Source: Acidithiobacillus thiooxidans ATCC 19377 (GTDB lineage Bacteria; Pseudomonadota; Gammaproteobacteria; Acidithiobacillales; Acidithiobacillaceae). From it: DNA of 64,000 nucleotides. The position numbers and the translations under genes are program-made. Below the pieces are notes generated by a model. The model saw nothing but the letters and a program-made list of their open reading frames with translations, was not told where the DNA came from and searched no databases. The stretch covers positions 1,114,501 to 1,178,500 of the forward strand of contig NZ_CP045571.1 of assembly GCF_009662475.1 (NCBI RefSeq), given 5' to 3'. Numbering within the stretch: position 1 is the first letter of the stretch; every line of letters starts with the position of its first letter. Shown in pieces: positions 17,915-27,595 of the stretch.

Positions 17915-19119
17915 TGTCTGATGCAGGCTCTCCGCCCTTGCCTGATGCTTCGAGTCTTATCGAAGCGTTCAAACTCTTCAACCAAACTTCACAAGAACTG
18001 ACGGAAGCCTACGGAGCCCTGCAGCAGGAAGTCCAACGCCTTTCCGCAGAACTGGCAGAGGCGAACGTGCGTCTTCGCGCCGAACTGCAAGCCAAGGAAC
18101 AAATGCGCGAACGCCTTGCCCTCCTTCTGGAAATACTCCCCGGCGCGGTATTGGTGGTGGATCATGCGGCGCTGATTGTGGAAATGAATCCGGAAGCAAT
18201 TCGTTTGCTGGGAGCGGATTTGCGAGGTTCGGACTGGCAGGCCTTGCAACCCAGACCCATGTCAGGTTCCGGGAATGAATGGTTGTTGCTGCGCGGGCCT
18301 TCCAGGGATCAGTCCGTACAGGTGACACTTGCTGTCAATGCGTTGCCGGGCGAGGGTGGACAGGTGATTTTATTGCAGGATGTGACAGCGGCGCGCGCTC
18401 GTGAGGAGGCTGCCCAGCGACGGGAACGTCTGGCTGCCATGGGAGAAACGATGGCAGGACTGGCGCATCAATTGCGTACCCCTTTGGCCACGGCGCTGCT
18501 CTCTGTTTCACACCTGCAATTTGAACGTGGTCCCGAACATTTTGCTCGGCAACAGCAGCGCGCGCTGGAAAGATTGCATCATCTGGATGCGACCATTGAT
18601 GCCATGCTGCGTTTTTTGCGCGGTGCGGAGCAGGAAAGTGGCTCTGTGGCATTGATCGAAATTCTTCAAGCCTTGCAGCGGGAATGGGAAGCACAATTTC
18701 GTCAAAAAAATGTCACTCTGGAAATTGGCGATGCACGGGATGACTGGTTTTTGACGGGAACCCTGGCTGCCTGGGTCAGCGTCTTGGCCAATGTCCTGCA
18801 TAATGCGCTGCTTTTCAGCAACGCTGGACAGTCAGTCAGCATCAGGCTTGAAGAAGTTACTCAAGGCACCCTGCGCTTGAGCATTCGGGATTTTGGCCCG
18901 GGTATTGCTGAAGCGGATCAGGAAAAGATTTTCATCCCATTTTATACCACTCGCCGGGATGGCACCGGATTGGGTTTGGCTATTACCCGTAATTTTGTGG
19001 TAGCCATGGGGGGGAGTATGGAGCTGGAAAAGGTATCTCCTGGTACCTGCTTGGTGCTGCTTCTGCCGTTATGGCAGGTTGCTCAGCCATTGCCCAGCGG
19101 TTCAATGAGTCAGGAGTAG
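17914..19119 (+). CDS. fleS: FleS/FlrB-like sensor histidine kinase
   Basis: A 401-residue cytoplasmic histidine kinase. It starts with a helical/coiled-coil segment, followed by a PAS-like domain (LEILPGAVLVVDHAALIVEM), the dimerisation domain with H-box GLAHQLRTPLATA (His near residue 184), and an ATPase domain (N-box VLANVLHNALLFS; G-boxes DFGPGIAEADQEK and GTGLGLAIT). No membrane span is seen, which fits FleS/FlrB. The ATG at 17914 overlaps the stop of the preceding gene, indicating coupling. Its partner is the response regulator encoded 5 nt downstream. Confidence 0.88.
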   Translation: MSDAGSPPLPDASSLIEAFKLFNQTSQELTEAYGALQQEVQRLSAELAEANVRLRAELQAKEQMRERLALLLEILPGAVLVVDHAALIVEMNPEAIRLLGADLRGSDWQALQPRPMSGSGNEWLLLRGPSRDQSVQVTLAVNALPGEGGQVILLQDVTAARAREEAAQRRERLAAMGETMAGLAHQLRTPLATALLSVSHLQFERGPEHFARQQQRALERLHHLDATIDAMLRFLRGAEQESGSVALIEILQALQREWEAQFRQKNVTLEIGDARDDWFLTGTLAAWVSVLANVLHNALLFSNAGQSVSIRLEEVTQGTLRLSIRDFGPGIAEADQEKIFIPFYTTRRDGTGLGLAITRNFVVAMGGSMELEKVSPGTCLVLLLPLWQVAQPLPSGSMSQE

Positions 19120-19124
19120 GAAGC

Positions 19125-20489
19125 ATGGAGCAATACCAGGCCCGTATTTTACTGGTCGAAGATGATGAATATCTGGCTGAAGCCTTGCAGGAGGCGCTGG
19201 AGGATCAGGGCTATCGCGTGCAATGGGCCGAAGATGGAACGGCGGCATTACGCCTGTTGGCGGCTAAGTCTTTTGATCTGGTGGTCAGTGATGTGCAGAT
19301 GCGTCCTATGGATGGTTATACCCTTTTGAAAACCTTGAGCGTACAACATGACGCACCGCCGGTATTGATGATGACCGCCTGGGGTACGATTTCCGAGGCG
19401 GTGCAGGCTTTGCAAAATGGTGCGGTAGATTATGTGGTGAAACCTTTTACGGTGGATGTTCTGCTGGAAAAGTTGCGCAAGTTCGCGCTTCCACATTTGC
19501 CAGCCGATAGCCAAGGACCTGTAGCGCAGTCTCCGGCCATGTTGGCGATGCTGGAAATGGCCAAAAAGGTAGCTTCCACGGATGCCACCGTATTGCTGAT
19601 GGGCGAAAGTGGTGTGGGGAAAGAAGTGTTGGCACGTTATATCCACCAGCAAAGCCGCCGTCAGGCGGGGCCATTTATTGCTGTTAATTGTGCGGCCATT
19701 CCTGAAACCCTTCTCGAAGCCACTTTGTTTGGGCATGAAAAAGGGGCATTTACGGGTGCGGCGCAAAGTAGTGCTGGAAAGTTCGAGCAGGCTCAAGGCG
19801 GTACGCTGCTGCTGGATGAAGTGACAGAAATGCCTGTTCAATTACAGGCCAAGTTACTGCGGGTGCTGCAGGAACGTGAGCTGGAGCGGGTCGGCGGCAA
19901 GCAGACCATTACCCTCGATATTCGGCTGATTGCCACCAGTAATCGGGATTTGCGTCAGGCCGTAGCGGAAGGAGTTCTGCGGGAAGATCTGTATTATCGT
20001 TTACAGGTTTTTCCTATACAGATTCCGCCATTGCGCGAACGCCAGGCGGATATTTTGCCGCTTTCCGAGCACTTGTTGAGGCGGCACTGTCAGCAGATGG
20101 GGCTTTCCGTAAAAGGGCTCAGTATGGCAGCAAAACAGCAGCTCTACTTTTATGAATGGCCCGGCAACGTGCGCGAACTGGAAAATGCCCTGCAACGTGC
20201 GCTCATTCTCTCGGTAGAAAATGACATTCAGGTAGATGATCTGGGTTTACAGGGATCGTCTGCAAGCATACCTTTACCTGGGGTGAGTCCTACATTGGCG
20301 GTAGAAACTGCAGACCCCGTTGTGGCCCTGGATGATCTGCGTGCCCACCATGAACGTGAAGCCATCGCCTTGGCCTTGAGCCAAAGTCGCGGTTCAAGGG
20401 CTCAGGCCGCAGAGCGTTTGGGCATTAGTCCCAGGACTTTGCGTCACAAAATCCAGCGCTTTCGGGAAGCCGGTTATGAGTTGGGATAA
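19125..20489 (+). CDS. fleR: FleR/FlrC-like sigma-54 response regulator
   Basis: A 454-residue NtrC-family response regulator. The receiver domain has the acidic pair (LLVEDDEY) and the phosphoacceptor Asp in VVSDVQM (about residue 54). The AAA+ domain has GESGVGKE (about 160) and an intact GAFTGA loop (about 207). A Fis-type HTH ends the protein (RAQAAERLGISPRTLRHKIQ). By analogy with FleR/FlrC it should activate sigma-54 promoters of the basal body and hook genes. One sigma-54 site lies only 4 nt after its stop, before fliE. The ATG at 19125 is chosen, 5 nt after the kinase stop. Confidence 0.9.
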   Translation: MEQYQARILLVEDDEYLAEALQEALEDQGYRVQWAEDGTAALRLLAAKSFDLVVSDVQMRPMDGYTLLKTLSVQHDAPPVLMMTAWGTISEAVQALQNGAVDYVVKPFTVDVLLEKLRKFALPHLPADSQGPVAQSPAMLAMLEMAKKVASTDATVLLMGESGVGKEVLARYIHQQSRRQAGPFIAVNCAAIPETLLEATLFGHEKGAFTGAAQSSAGKFEQAQGGTLLLDEVTEMPVQLQAKLLRVLQERELERVGGKQTITLDIRLIATSNRDLRQAVAEGVLREDLYYRLQVFPIQIPPLRERQADILPLSEHLLRRHCQQMGLSVKGLSMAAKQQLYFYEWPGNVRELENALQRALILSVENDIQVDDLGLQGSSASIPLPGVSPTLAVETADPVVALDDLRAHHEREAIALALSQSRGSRAQAAERLGISPRTLRHKIQRFREAGYELG

Positions 20490-20492
20490 AAC

Positions 20493-20508
20493 TGGCTCGG
20501 ATATTGCT
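20493..20508 (+). promoter_or_regulatory. Sigma-54 promoter upstream of fliE
   Basis: TGGCTCG-GATA-TTGCT differs from the consensus TGGCACG-N4-TTGCW at only one position and has perfect spacing. Transcription would begin near 20518, about 26 nt before the fliE ATG at 20545. It is the best sigma-54 match I found in the window. Confidence 0.82.
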
Positions 20509-20544
20509 TGTAAGTTTCAGGAAAAATAAACGATAGGTGCGACC

Positions 20545-20868
20545 ATGAGTAGTGTAGATTCCCTGGATTCCTTGATGACGCAGTTGCGCGCTCTGGCCGA
20601 TCAGGCACAGGGTGTCAAAGTGCCGGATAAATCCACTACCGGTCCCGACGACTTTGCCAACACCCTGAAAAGCATGGTTGGGTCGGTCAATCATCAACAA
20701 AGTCAGGCGAATGCACTGCAGTCGGATTTTTCCAGTGGCGACAAGTCGGTCAGTCTCAGTCAGGTGATGGTTGCTTCGCAAAAAGCGGATCTTTCCTTTC
20801 AGACCATGCTTCAGGTGCGCAACAAGCTGGTTTCTGCGTATCAGGACATCATGAACATCCAGGCATGA
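20545..20868 (+). CDS. fliE: FliE, MS ring-rod adapter
   Basis: A 107-residue basal-body protein joining the MS ring to the proximal rod, and an early export substrate. The C-terminal half has the family core: DFANTLKSMVGSVNHQQSQA, SLSQVMVASQKADLSFQTML and QVRNKLVSAYQDIMNI. It is the first gene of the fliE-F-G-H-I-J series, directly downstream of the sigma-54 promoter. The length is normal for the family. Confidence 0.93.
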   Translation: MSSVDSLDSLMTQLRALADQAQGVKVPDKSTTGPDDFANTLKSMVGSVNHQQSQANALQSDFSSGDKSVSLSQVMVASQKADLSFQTMLQVRNKLVSAYQDIMNIQA

Positions 20869-20904
20869 TTCCTTGCGTTTCGGGCACTTGCGTAGATTCT
20901 GCTG

Positions 20905-22611
20905 ATGGCGACTGAAGCCGCGACGAATCTCAACCTGGCGGGCGGAGCTGCACAAGTGCAGCGACGCTGGCAGGAGCTGCCGCCGAATCGCCGTCTGGGC
21001 GTATTGGTGGCTCTGGCTGCCGTGCTTGCCGTTCTGATTGCCGTGATTTTCATGAACGGAAGTCCTTCCTACAAGGTTTTGTACACCAATCTTTCGGATC
21101 GTGATGGTGGGCAGGTTATTGCCGAGTTACAGAAGCTGAATGTGCCCTACCAAATCGGTGATGGCGGTGCAGTGATTTCCGTACCCGCCAATCAGGTTTA
21201 TGCGACCCGCATGAAATTGGCCGCAGACGGGTTACCCAAAGGTGCCGGTGTGGGTTTTGCCATTCTTGACCATGAACCCATGGGGACCAGTGATTTTGTG
21301 GAGCACGTGAATTACCAGCGTGCTTTGGAAGGTTCTCTGGAGAGAACCATCGCCTCCCTTAGTTCTGTGGAGGGAGCCAAAGTACATCTGGCCATGCCCA
21401 AGCCCTCGGTATTCCTGAGCGAGCAGGAAAAACCCACGGCTTCGGTGATGCTGAACCTGTATCCCGGTCGCGAACTCAGCGGTGCCCAGGTGGCAGGCAT
21501 TGTTCATCTGGTTGCTGCCAGCGTGCCGGGGCTGATGGACAAAAATGTTACGGTAGTGGATCAGCATGGCAATATACTGAGCACCCGTGGCAATGCGGAT
21601 AATGGATTACAACCTTCCCAGCTGGCTTACCAGCGTAGCGTGGACCAGCAATACGAAAAACGTATTCAGGCTATTCTGACCCCTATTGTCGGTGCCAAAG
21701 GCGTGCGCGTAGCCGTATCGGCAGATATTGATTTCGCCAAAAGTGAAAGCAGTTCGGTGAGTTATGGTAAAGGTCAGATTCTCAGCCAGCAGACCCATAG
21801 CACTTCTGGAACCGGTGGTTCCGGGCCTTACGGGGTTCCTGGAGCACTCTCCAACACGCCTCCCGGAGTGGCGGTAGCTCCCCTGGTTGCGCCGGTGGCT
21901 TCCGATTTGTCACCTGGAGCGCTTATTGCTCTGGCCCCCACGCTGAAAATGCTGGCGCCTACTGAAAGCAGTGCGGATTCAACCACCAACTACGATGTGG
22001 ACAAGACCATTGTGCACACGGTTCAGCCGGTAGGAACCGTCAAGCGCCTGTCAGTGGCCGTGCTCGTCGATGACCAGGTTTCCGAAAGTTCTCTGGGTGC
22101 CGTCAAGGCAAAACCTTTATCGACGGCGCAATTGGCGCAAATCCAGCAGCTGGTGGAAGATGCCATTGGCTATAATGCCAAGCGGGGCGATACGGTCAAG
22201 GTCGTCAATATGCCTTTCACTACCCAGTCAGCAGCAAGCGCATTGCCCTGGTGGCAGCAGTCCTGGTTCCTGAATCTCCTGAACAGCGGGCTGCGTTATC
22301 TGGTCATTCTTTTTGTGGCTTTGCTCCTCTATTTTGGTGTTGTCCGCCCGCTTTTAAAACGTCGTGCGCGCCAGGAACCCGGCATGGAGAGTGCGGATAT
22401 AGAATCTGGAGAAAAATCCGTGAATGAGGCGCGGGCTGCCTCTCCAGAATCAGCAGCAGCAATGGCTAATGCTGAAGCCATTCGCGAGCAGGTCAACATT
22501 CCCGGTAATCCCCTGGAAACCGATTTGTATGTCTCCCGGCAGCTGGTCATGCAAGACCCGGCCAGAGCAGCCCAGGTTGTCAAAGAATGGTTGTCTAATG
22601 AGCACGAGTGA
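20905..22611 (+). CDS. fliF: FliF, MS-ring protein
   Basis: A 568-residue inner-membrane ring protein that houses the export gate and anchors the rotor. A first membrane span lies near residues 32-51 (VLVALAAVLAVLIAVIF) and a second near 460-480 (YLVILFVALLLYFGVV). Between them are the ring-building motifs (YKVLYTNLSDRDGGQVI, LPKGAGVGFAILD, YQRALEGSLERTI). The cytoplasmic tail ends in the FliG-binding segment. It overlaps fliG by 14 nt, which suggests translational coupling. Confidence 0.96.
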   Translation: MATEAATNLNLAGGAAQVQRRWQELPPNRRLGVLVALAAVLAVLIAVIFMNGSPSYKVLYTNLSDRDGGQVIAELQKLNVPYQIGDGGAVISVPANQVYATRMKLAADGLPKGAGVGFAILDHEPMGTSDFVEHVNYQRALEGSLERTIASLSSVEGAKVHLAMPKPSVFLSEQEKPTASVMLNLYPGRELSGAQVAGIVHLVAASVPGLMDKNVTVVDQHGNILSTRGNADNGLQPSQLAYQRSVDQQYEKRIQAILTPIVGAKGVRVAVSADIDFAKSESSSVSYGKGQILSQQTHSTSGTGGSGPYGVPGALSNTPPGVAVAPLVAPVASDLSPGALIALAPTLKMLAPTESSADSTTNYDVDKTIVHTVQPVGTVKRLSVAVLVDDQVSESSLGAVKAKPLSTAQLAQIQQLVEDAIGYNAKRGDTVKVVNMPFTTQSAASALPWWQQSWFLNLLNSGLRYLVILFVALLLYFGVVRPLLKRRARQEPGMESADIESGEKSVNEARAASPESAAAMANAEAIREQVNIPGNPLETDLYVSRQLVMQDPARAAQVVKEWLSNEHE

Positions 22612-23608
22612 AGATCTCAGTGGCATGGATCGTAGTGCCATTCTTTTGTTGAGTCTCGGTGAGGATGAAGCTGCTGAAGTCATGCGCCACCTGGGACCGC
22701 GAGAAGTGCAGAAGCTTGGTGCGGCAATGGCCCGGATGTCGCATATCTCCACGGACCAGGTACAGGTGGTTCTTTCGGATTTTCGCTCCCGACTGGAGCG
22801 CCAGACTTCTCTGGGCGTGGGCAGCGACCAGTATATTCGGGCCATGTTGACCAAGGCTCTGGGCGCGGATAAAGCGGGTAATCTGATTGATCGGATTCTT
22901 CATGGTGGTGATGCCAGTGGTCTGGAGAATCTGAAATGGATGGACGCCCGTTCCATAGCCGACTTGATCAAACTGGAGCATCCCCAGGTGGTTGCCATGA
23001 TTTTTGCCTATATGGAGCCGGAGCAGGCGGGAGAGGTCATTCATCATCTTCCTGATCGCCTGGTCAGTGAAGCCATGATGCGTCTGGCCAGCCTGGAAAC
23101 GGTGCAGCCTGCGGCCATTCGCGAGTTGAATGAAATTCTGGAGGAACAAATTTCCGGTGAAGCGCAAAGCCTGCAGGTTGCCAGCCTGGGCGGACCAAAA
23201 GCCGCCGCTGATGTTCTGAACCGCCTGGAAACCAGTCTTTCATCCAGCATTCTCGACAACATGCGTGAGACCGACGATGAGTTGGCCGACAAGGTTCAGG
23301 AAAAAATGTTTGTCTTTGACGACCTGATCAAGCTGGATGACCGCAGCATGCAGGTGTTACTGCGTGAAATACCCTCGGATGGTTTTGTGACGGCGCTGAA
23401 GGGTGCCAATGCCGCACTGCGCGAAAAATTCTTTGCCAACATGTCCAAACGTGCGGCAGAAATGATGCGCGATGATCTTGAGGCCAAAGGTCCGGTACGG
23501 GTCAGTGAGGTGGAAAGCAGTCAGAAGGCGATTTTGCAGATAGCTACGCGACTGGATGCCGCCGGTCAGCTCAGTCTGGGTGGTGGCAGCAGCGAGGCCA
23601 TGTTGTGA
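22598..23608 (+). CDS. fliG: FliG, rotor switch protein
   Basis: A 336-residue switch-complex protein that transmits stator torque to the rotor. The N-terminus (LSGMDRSAILLLSLGEDEAA) binds FliF, the middle has the EHPQ motif (LEHPQVVAMIFAYM), and the C-terminal domain carries the charged torque helix (DDRSMQVLLREI). The ATG at 22598 lies inside the fliF tail; upstream in-frame ATGs would add residues that do not resemble FliG. The length matches E. coli FliG closely. Confidence 0.96.
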   Translation: MSTSEDLSGMDRSAILLLSLGEDEAAEVMRHLGPREVQKLGAAMARMSHISTDQVQVVLSDFRSRLERQTSLGVGSDQYIRAMLTKALGADKAGNLIDRILHGGDASGLENLKWMDARSIADLIKLEHPQVVAMIFAYMEPEQAGEVIHHLPDRLVSEAMMRLASLETVQPAAIRELNEILEEQISGEAQSLQVASLGGPKAAADVLNRLETSLSSSILDNMRETDDELADKVQEKMFVFDDLIKLDDRSMQVLLREIPSDGFVTALKGANAALREKFFANMSKRAAEMMRDDLEAKGPVRVSEVESSQKAILQIATRLDAAGQLSLGGGSSEAML

Positions 23609-23621
23609 TTGGGCAGCCCCT

Positions 23622-24374
23622 GTGAACAAGGGTGCGGAGATCATCTCCAGAGACAGCAGTGCTCAGGTACAGCGCTGGCAATTGCCGGAGGTCAAAAATT
23701 TTTCACCTGATTCCCAAGGTGCCACGGGCTCGTCACTGGAAGAGGGCGAAACCCTTTCTGCTGCCGCCGTCGCTTTACCAACCGCTGAACAACTCCAGGC
23801 CATTTATGCGGAAAGTGAGCAGAAAGGGCATGAGCAGGGTTATCAGCAAGGTTTTAAAGAAGGGCAGGCCGAAGGCTATCAAGAGGGGCTGGCCCGCGCA
23901 GAAGCTGAAAGACGTTCTTTGCAGGATATTCTTTCCGGTCTTTTTTCGCCCTTACAAGCCCTGGATGCCAGTGTTGAGCAATCTTTGCTGGCGCTGTCTC
24001 TGGAAATCGCCCGCCAGGTTATTCGTCACGAATTGCGGCTCCGCCCGCAAGTCTTGCTGCCCTTGTTGAAGGAAGCATTGCGCGCGGTACCTCTGCGGAG
24101 TGTGAACCCGGTTATTCGTTTGCATCCTGATGATGTGGATATGCTGCAGCGTCTTATGCCTGAGCTTGCCGACCAGGGAGTGGATTTGCTTGCTGATCCC
24201 CAAATCGAACGGGGAGGCGTCCTGGTTTCTGCGGGTCTGGATGATAATGCGGCCAGACCCGACCGCCGTTGGCAGGATCGGGATATTGATCATGCGGCCA
24301 CTCAGCTTGATTTGCGCCTGGAAAATCGCTGGCGTGCCGTTCTCGAACGCTTGTTTGGTGAGCTTTCGGTATGA
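23622..24374 (+). CDS. fliH: FliH, export ATPase regulator
   Basis: A 250-residue FliH, the negative regulator and targeting partner of the FliI ATPase. The central helix contains the family's GxxxG-like repeats (GHEQGYQQGFKEGQAEGYQE), followed by a C-terminal FliH/V-ATPase E domain (ALSLEIARQVIRHELRL, then VIRLHPDDVDML). A GTG at 23622, 13 nt after the fliG stop, is the most likely start because no in-frame ATG lies outside the fliG gene. It overlaps fliI by 4 nt (ATGA). Confidence 0.88.
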   Translation: MNKGAEIISRDSSAQVQRWQLPEVKNFSPDSQGATGSSLEEGETLSAAAVALPTAEQLQAIYAESEQKGHEQGYQQGFKEGQAEGYQEGLARAEAERRSLQDILSGLFSPLQALDASVEQSLLALSLEIARQVIRHELRLRPQVLLPLLKEALRAVPLRSVNPVIRLHPDDVDMLQRLMPELADQGVDLLADPQIERGGVLVSAGLDDNAARPDRRWQDRDIDHAATQLDLRLENRWRAVLERLFGELSV

Positions 24375-25738
24375 TGTTGCGCTTTGCTGATCGGCAAAAA
24401 TTGTGGGGAGATACCCTGAATCATTATACGCAAAGATTACCTGAAACATTCCCCGCCTTGCTGCCCAGCGGCCGCCTGGTGCGCATGGTGGGGTTGGTTC
24501 TGGAAGCCGAAGGGTTTGATGTGAGTGTCGGCACCCGCTGCCGGGTGGAAGCCGGCAATCAACGCGGTATTGATGCCGAAGTGGTCGGTTTTCACAACGA
24601 AAAACTGCAGTTGATGGCTGCCGGTGATTTGCACGGAGTCAGGCCCGGTGCCCGGGTACAGCCCTTGTCCGGGGAAGCACAGGCGAGTGTCAGCGAACGT
24701 CTTCTGGGTCGCGTAATGGATGGACAGGGTCAGTTTCTGGATGGTCTTGGCCCGGTGTCAGGACTCATCCGCGTGCCTCTGTTGGGTGTCAACATCAATC
24801 CCATGCAGCGTGCCCCGGTTAAGCGCCCCCTGGATGTTGGGGTGCGCGCCATCAATGCCTTGTTTACCATTGGTCGCGGCGCGCGCATGGGGCTTTTTGC
24901 CGGGAGTGGCGTCGGCAAAAGTGTTTTATTGGGTATGATGGCGCGAAACACCGATGCTGACGTGATTGTGGTGGGGCTGATTGGTGAACGTGGTCGTGAA
25001 GTCAAGGAATTTATAGAAGATATTCTTGGTGCGCAGGGGCTGCGTCGCGCTGTCGTAGTCGCAGCCCCTGCTGACGTTCCGGCTTTGACCCGGATTCGTG
25101 GGGCCCATCTGGCCACAGCCATCGCCGAATATTATCGTAGCCAGGGTAAGCATGTTTTGCTGCTCATGGATTCACTCACCCGCTATGCCATGGCCCAAAG
25201 AGAAATCGCCCTGGCCGTGGGCGAACCACCTGCTGTTCGGGGTTATCCACCTTCGGTTTTTGCGCGGCTGCCAGCGCTGGTGGAACGGGCGGGCAACGGT
25301 CCGGTGGGCGGCGGGAGTATTACGGCTTTTTATACCGTTTTGATGGAAGGGGATGATCAACAAGACCCTATTGCTGATAATGCCCGGGCAGTTCTTGACG
25401 GGCATCTGGTTTTGTCACGCAGTCTGGCGGAGCAGGGCCATTATCCGGCCATTGATCTGGAAGCATCCATCAGTCGGGTCATGCCCAACATCGTGTCTTC
25501 TGCTCAGATCAATCAGTTGCACCGTCTAAAACGTCTCTATAGCCGTTATCGGGAACATCAGGATCTGATTGCGGTGGGTGCGTATACGCCGGGCATGGAT
25601 CCATTGCTGGATCAGGCAGTACGTGCTTATCCGGCCATTCTGGGATTTCTCCGCCAGAATCAGCAGCAGTCCGTGTCTTTGCAGAGCAGTCAGGAGCAAT
25701 TGGCGCAGATCATGGCAACATATCTGGAAGAGGGTTAG
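24371..25738 (+). CDS. fliI: FliI, flagellar export ATPase
   Basis: A 455-residue ATPase of the flagellar type III export apparatus, related to the F1 beta subunit. Walker A is GLFAGSGVGKS (about residue 176), Walker B is VLLLMDSLTRYAMAQ, and GRGAR and VGLIGERGREVKEF are conserved. It unfolds or delivers substrates to the FlhA/FlhB gate with FliH and FliJ. The start overlaps the fliH stop and fliJ follows after 6 nt. Confidence 0.97.
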   Translation: MMLRFADRQKLWGDTLNHYTQRLPETFPALLPSGRLVRMVGLVLEAEGFDVSVGTRCRVEAGNQRGIDAEVVGFHNEKLQLMAAGDLHGVRPGARVQPLSGEAQASVSERLLGRVMDGQGQFLDGLGPVSGLIRVPLLGVNINPMQRAPVKRPLDVGVRAINALFTIGRGARMGLFAGSGVGKSVLLGMMARNTDADVIVVGLIGERGREVKEFIEDILGAQGLRRAVVVAAPADVPALTRIRGAHLATAIAEYYRSQGKHVLLLMDSLTRYAMAQREIALAVGEPPAVRGYPPSVFARLPALVERAGNGPVGGGSITAFYTVLMEGDDQQDPIADNARAVLDGHLVLSRSLAEQGHYPAIDLEASISRVMPNIVSSAQINQLHRLKRLYSRYREHQDLIAVGAYTPGMDPLLDQAVRAYPAILGFLRQNQQQSVSLQSSQEQLAQIMATYLEEG

Positions 25739-25744
25739 TTATAG

Positions 25745-26185
25745 ATGATGAGTCGCCAGAACGTCTTGTTATTTTTGCGGGAGGATGCTGATAAAAGACA
25801 GAAAGAAATAGCTGTTCGTCTAGGAAAGCAGCGAAGTTTACTGAGTGAAGTGCAGCAGAAGTTGCAACTCCTGGAAAATTATCTGCAGCAGTATCGAAAT
25901 CAGGCGATTGCAGCTGAGACTTCAGGAATCCTCGGTGCGCAGGCTCTGGATACCCGCAATTTTATTCATCAACTGGAGCAGGTCCTGCAGATTCAGAAGG
26001 AAAATGCTCTACGTCAACAGCAAAGCGTGGCGCAAATCCAGTCTGAATGGGCTTCTGCCCGTGTCCAGGAAAAAGGCTTTGCCGCTTTGGCACGCCGTAT
26101 CGAGATTGAACAACATGAGCTGGAATTACGCACAATTCAGAAAGAACTGGATGAGTGGGCGAATCGTCGCCCTGGCTGTCAATGA
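25745..26185 (+). CDS. fliJ: FliJ, export coiled-coil protein
   Basis: A 146-residue, almost entirely coiled-coil protein rich in Gln, Glu, Arg and Leu (RLGKQRSLLSEVQQKLQLLE). FliJ sits in the FliI hexamer and activates FlhA for proton-driven export. Identification rests on size, coiled-coil character and its invariant position after fliI. Two adjacent ATGs (25745 and 25748) can start it. Confidence 0.88.
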   Translation: MMSRQNVLLFLREDADKRQKEIAVRLGKQRSLLSEVQQKLQLLENYLQQYRNQAIAAETSGILGAQALDTRNFIHQLEQVLQIQKENALRQQQSVAQIQSEWASARVQEKGFAALARRIEIEQHELELRTIQKELDEWANRRPGCQ

Positions 26186-26187
26186 GC

Positions 26188-26203
26188 TGGTGTGAAATTT
26201 GCT
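26188..26203 (+). promoter_or_regulatory. Possible sigma-54 promoter of fliK
   Basis: TGGTGTG-AAAT-TTGCT has the invariant TGG and TTGCT elements at exact spacing, with three mismatches in the -24 box. It begins 3 nt after the fliJ stop. Transcription would begin near 26213, about 30 nt before the fliK ATG. Confidence 0.55.
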
Positions 26204-26243
26204 TGGGTACTGTCTGATAATTTTAAGCTGAGGATTTATCCGG

Positions 26244-27557
26244 ATGGCAGCCGTAAGCATCGTCAACCTCGTGTCTTCATCAAGTCTTGCCTCAAACCCC
26301 GTGGGTAAGGGCAGCGCGCCAGCAGGCAAGGAAAAGTCTGACAGTACAAAATTTGCTGCGGTCATGGCAAAACAGCAATCACGGGAAACGCCGCCGCCGC
26401 AAAAGTCAACAGAGCACCCTCAGCACGATATCGGTGCGAACCCGAGTGGACATTCTCAATCCTCTGCTGAAACAACACAGGCGGACGCGGCAAATTCACT
26501 GCAACCTGTAAGCGGCAAAAGTTTGCCGCAGCCACAGTCAAATATTAGAGCTCAAAATGGGACGGTTAGCAAAGACAGTGACCCTAAAAAATCGAAAGAT
26601 CAACCAGCCAATTCATCTATTGTAATGACAGAAAATTTGCCAAGCGGGTTGCTGCCATTACCTGTCGTCATACCGCCGGATTCCAGTCAGACGCTTTCGT
26701 CTGTTGACTTTTCTGGAGAGGATAACGCTGCCACCCATATGGGTGGTAGCGGGAATCAGTCAGCACAAGTATCAGAAAAGTCTGTCTTGCCCCGGTCTTC
26801 GCAACCGGGTCTTTTACAGGTGGCAGATGCTGATCACCCGGTTACGGACGGAAAATTGACTGCTTCAGTAGCGCGTTCGGCCATCCAAGATGGGTCAGCA
26901 TCACAAATTGTCGGACATTTTCTGCAGAATCTCGCCCAGGCATTCGCTGCGAGTTCCACTACCGGCCCACAATCTATCGCATCAAGTGCTTTCAGCAATT
27001 CCTGGGTCGATCCTTCCACGCAATTATTGAAGACCGTTTCTGATTCGGGAGTCGGTCTTGTGGGTAATAGCGCAGCGCCGTTACTTGCCAGCACGATTAT
27101 GTTACCACCCGCTGCATCTACGCCTACTGCGCAGGTTGTGGCCGCCCCGGTCGGTGCGAATCCGCAGTGGGGCGAAGCTCTGGGGCAGCAGGTTCAGTTC
27201 CTGTTGGGGCAGGGGATTCAGCAGGCAACATTACAACTCAATCCGCCGCATTTAGGTCCTCTGGAAGTGCATTTGGATATTCAGGCCAATGGACAGGCAA
27301 ATGCGACTTTTATATCGCCCCATCCGGAGGTTCTGCAGGCCATTAGTACGGCCATCCCGCAGTTACAACAAAGCTTTGCCGCTGCGGGGATGAGTCTTGG
27401 TCAAGCCAATGTAGGTGCAGATAGCGGTGGACGGTTTTTTTCTAAAAACAGATCAACCCCGGCGGACACTGTCAAATCCATGACAGAGCCGCTGGAGAGT
27501 ACGACGCCTTCCACTGTTCTTAAAGTGCATTTGGGTCTGATCAATGCTTTTGCATGA
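26244..27557 (+). CDS. fliK: FliK, hook-length control protein
   Basis: A 437-residue protein with a long, low-complexity Ser/Pro/Gln-rich N-terminal part (the export and ruler region) and a folded C-terminal Flg_hook domain (about residues 310-400: GEALGQQVQFLLGQGIQQAT, LQLNPPHLGPLEVHLDIQAN). FliK measures hook length and switches FlhB to filament substrates. It probably has its own sigma-54 promoter. A second Flg_hook protein is encoded at 54399. Confidence 0.92.
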   Translation: MAAVSIVNLVSSSSLASNPVGKGSAPAGKEKSDSTKFAAVMAKQQSRETPPPQKSTEHPQHDIGANPSGHSQSSAETTQADAANSLQPVSGKSLPQPQSNIRAQNGTVSKDSDPKKSKDQPANSSIVMTENLPSGLLPLPVVIPPDSSQTLSSVDFSGEDNAATHMGGSGNQSAQVSEKSVLPRSSQPGLLQVADADHPVTDGKLTASVARSAIQDGSASQIVGHFLQNLAQAFAASSTTGPQSIASSAFSNSWVDPSTQLLKTVSDSGVGLVGNSAAPLLASTIMLPPAASTPTAQVVAAPVGANPQWGEALGQQVQFLLGQGIQQATLQLNPPHLGPLEVHLDIQANGQANATFISPHPEVLQAISTAIPQLQQSFAAAGMSLGQANVGADSGGRFFSKNRSTPADTVKSMTEPLESTTPSTVLKVHLGLINAFA

Positions 27558-27595
27558 ATCTTGCAATGTCCTGACACTCCATATACGGTGACGCC

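Noticed and set aside
20510-20537. Sigma-28-like GTAAGTTT element before fliE
   Set aside because: The -10 is poor and it overlaps the much better sigma-54 site's predicted start; likely chance.
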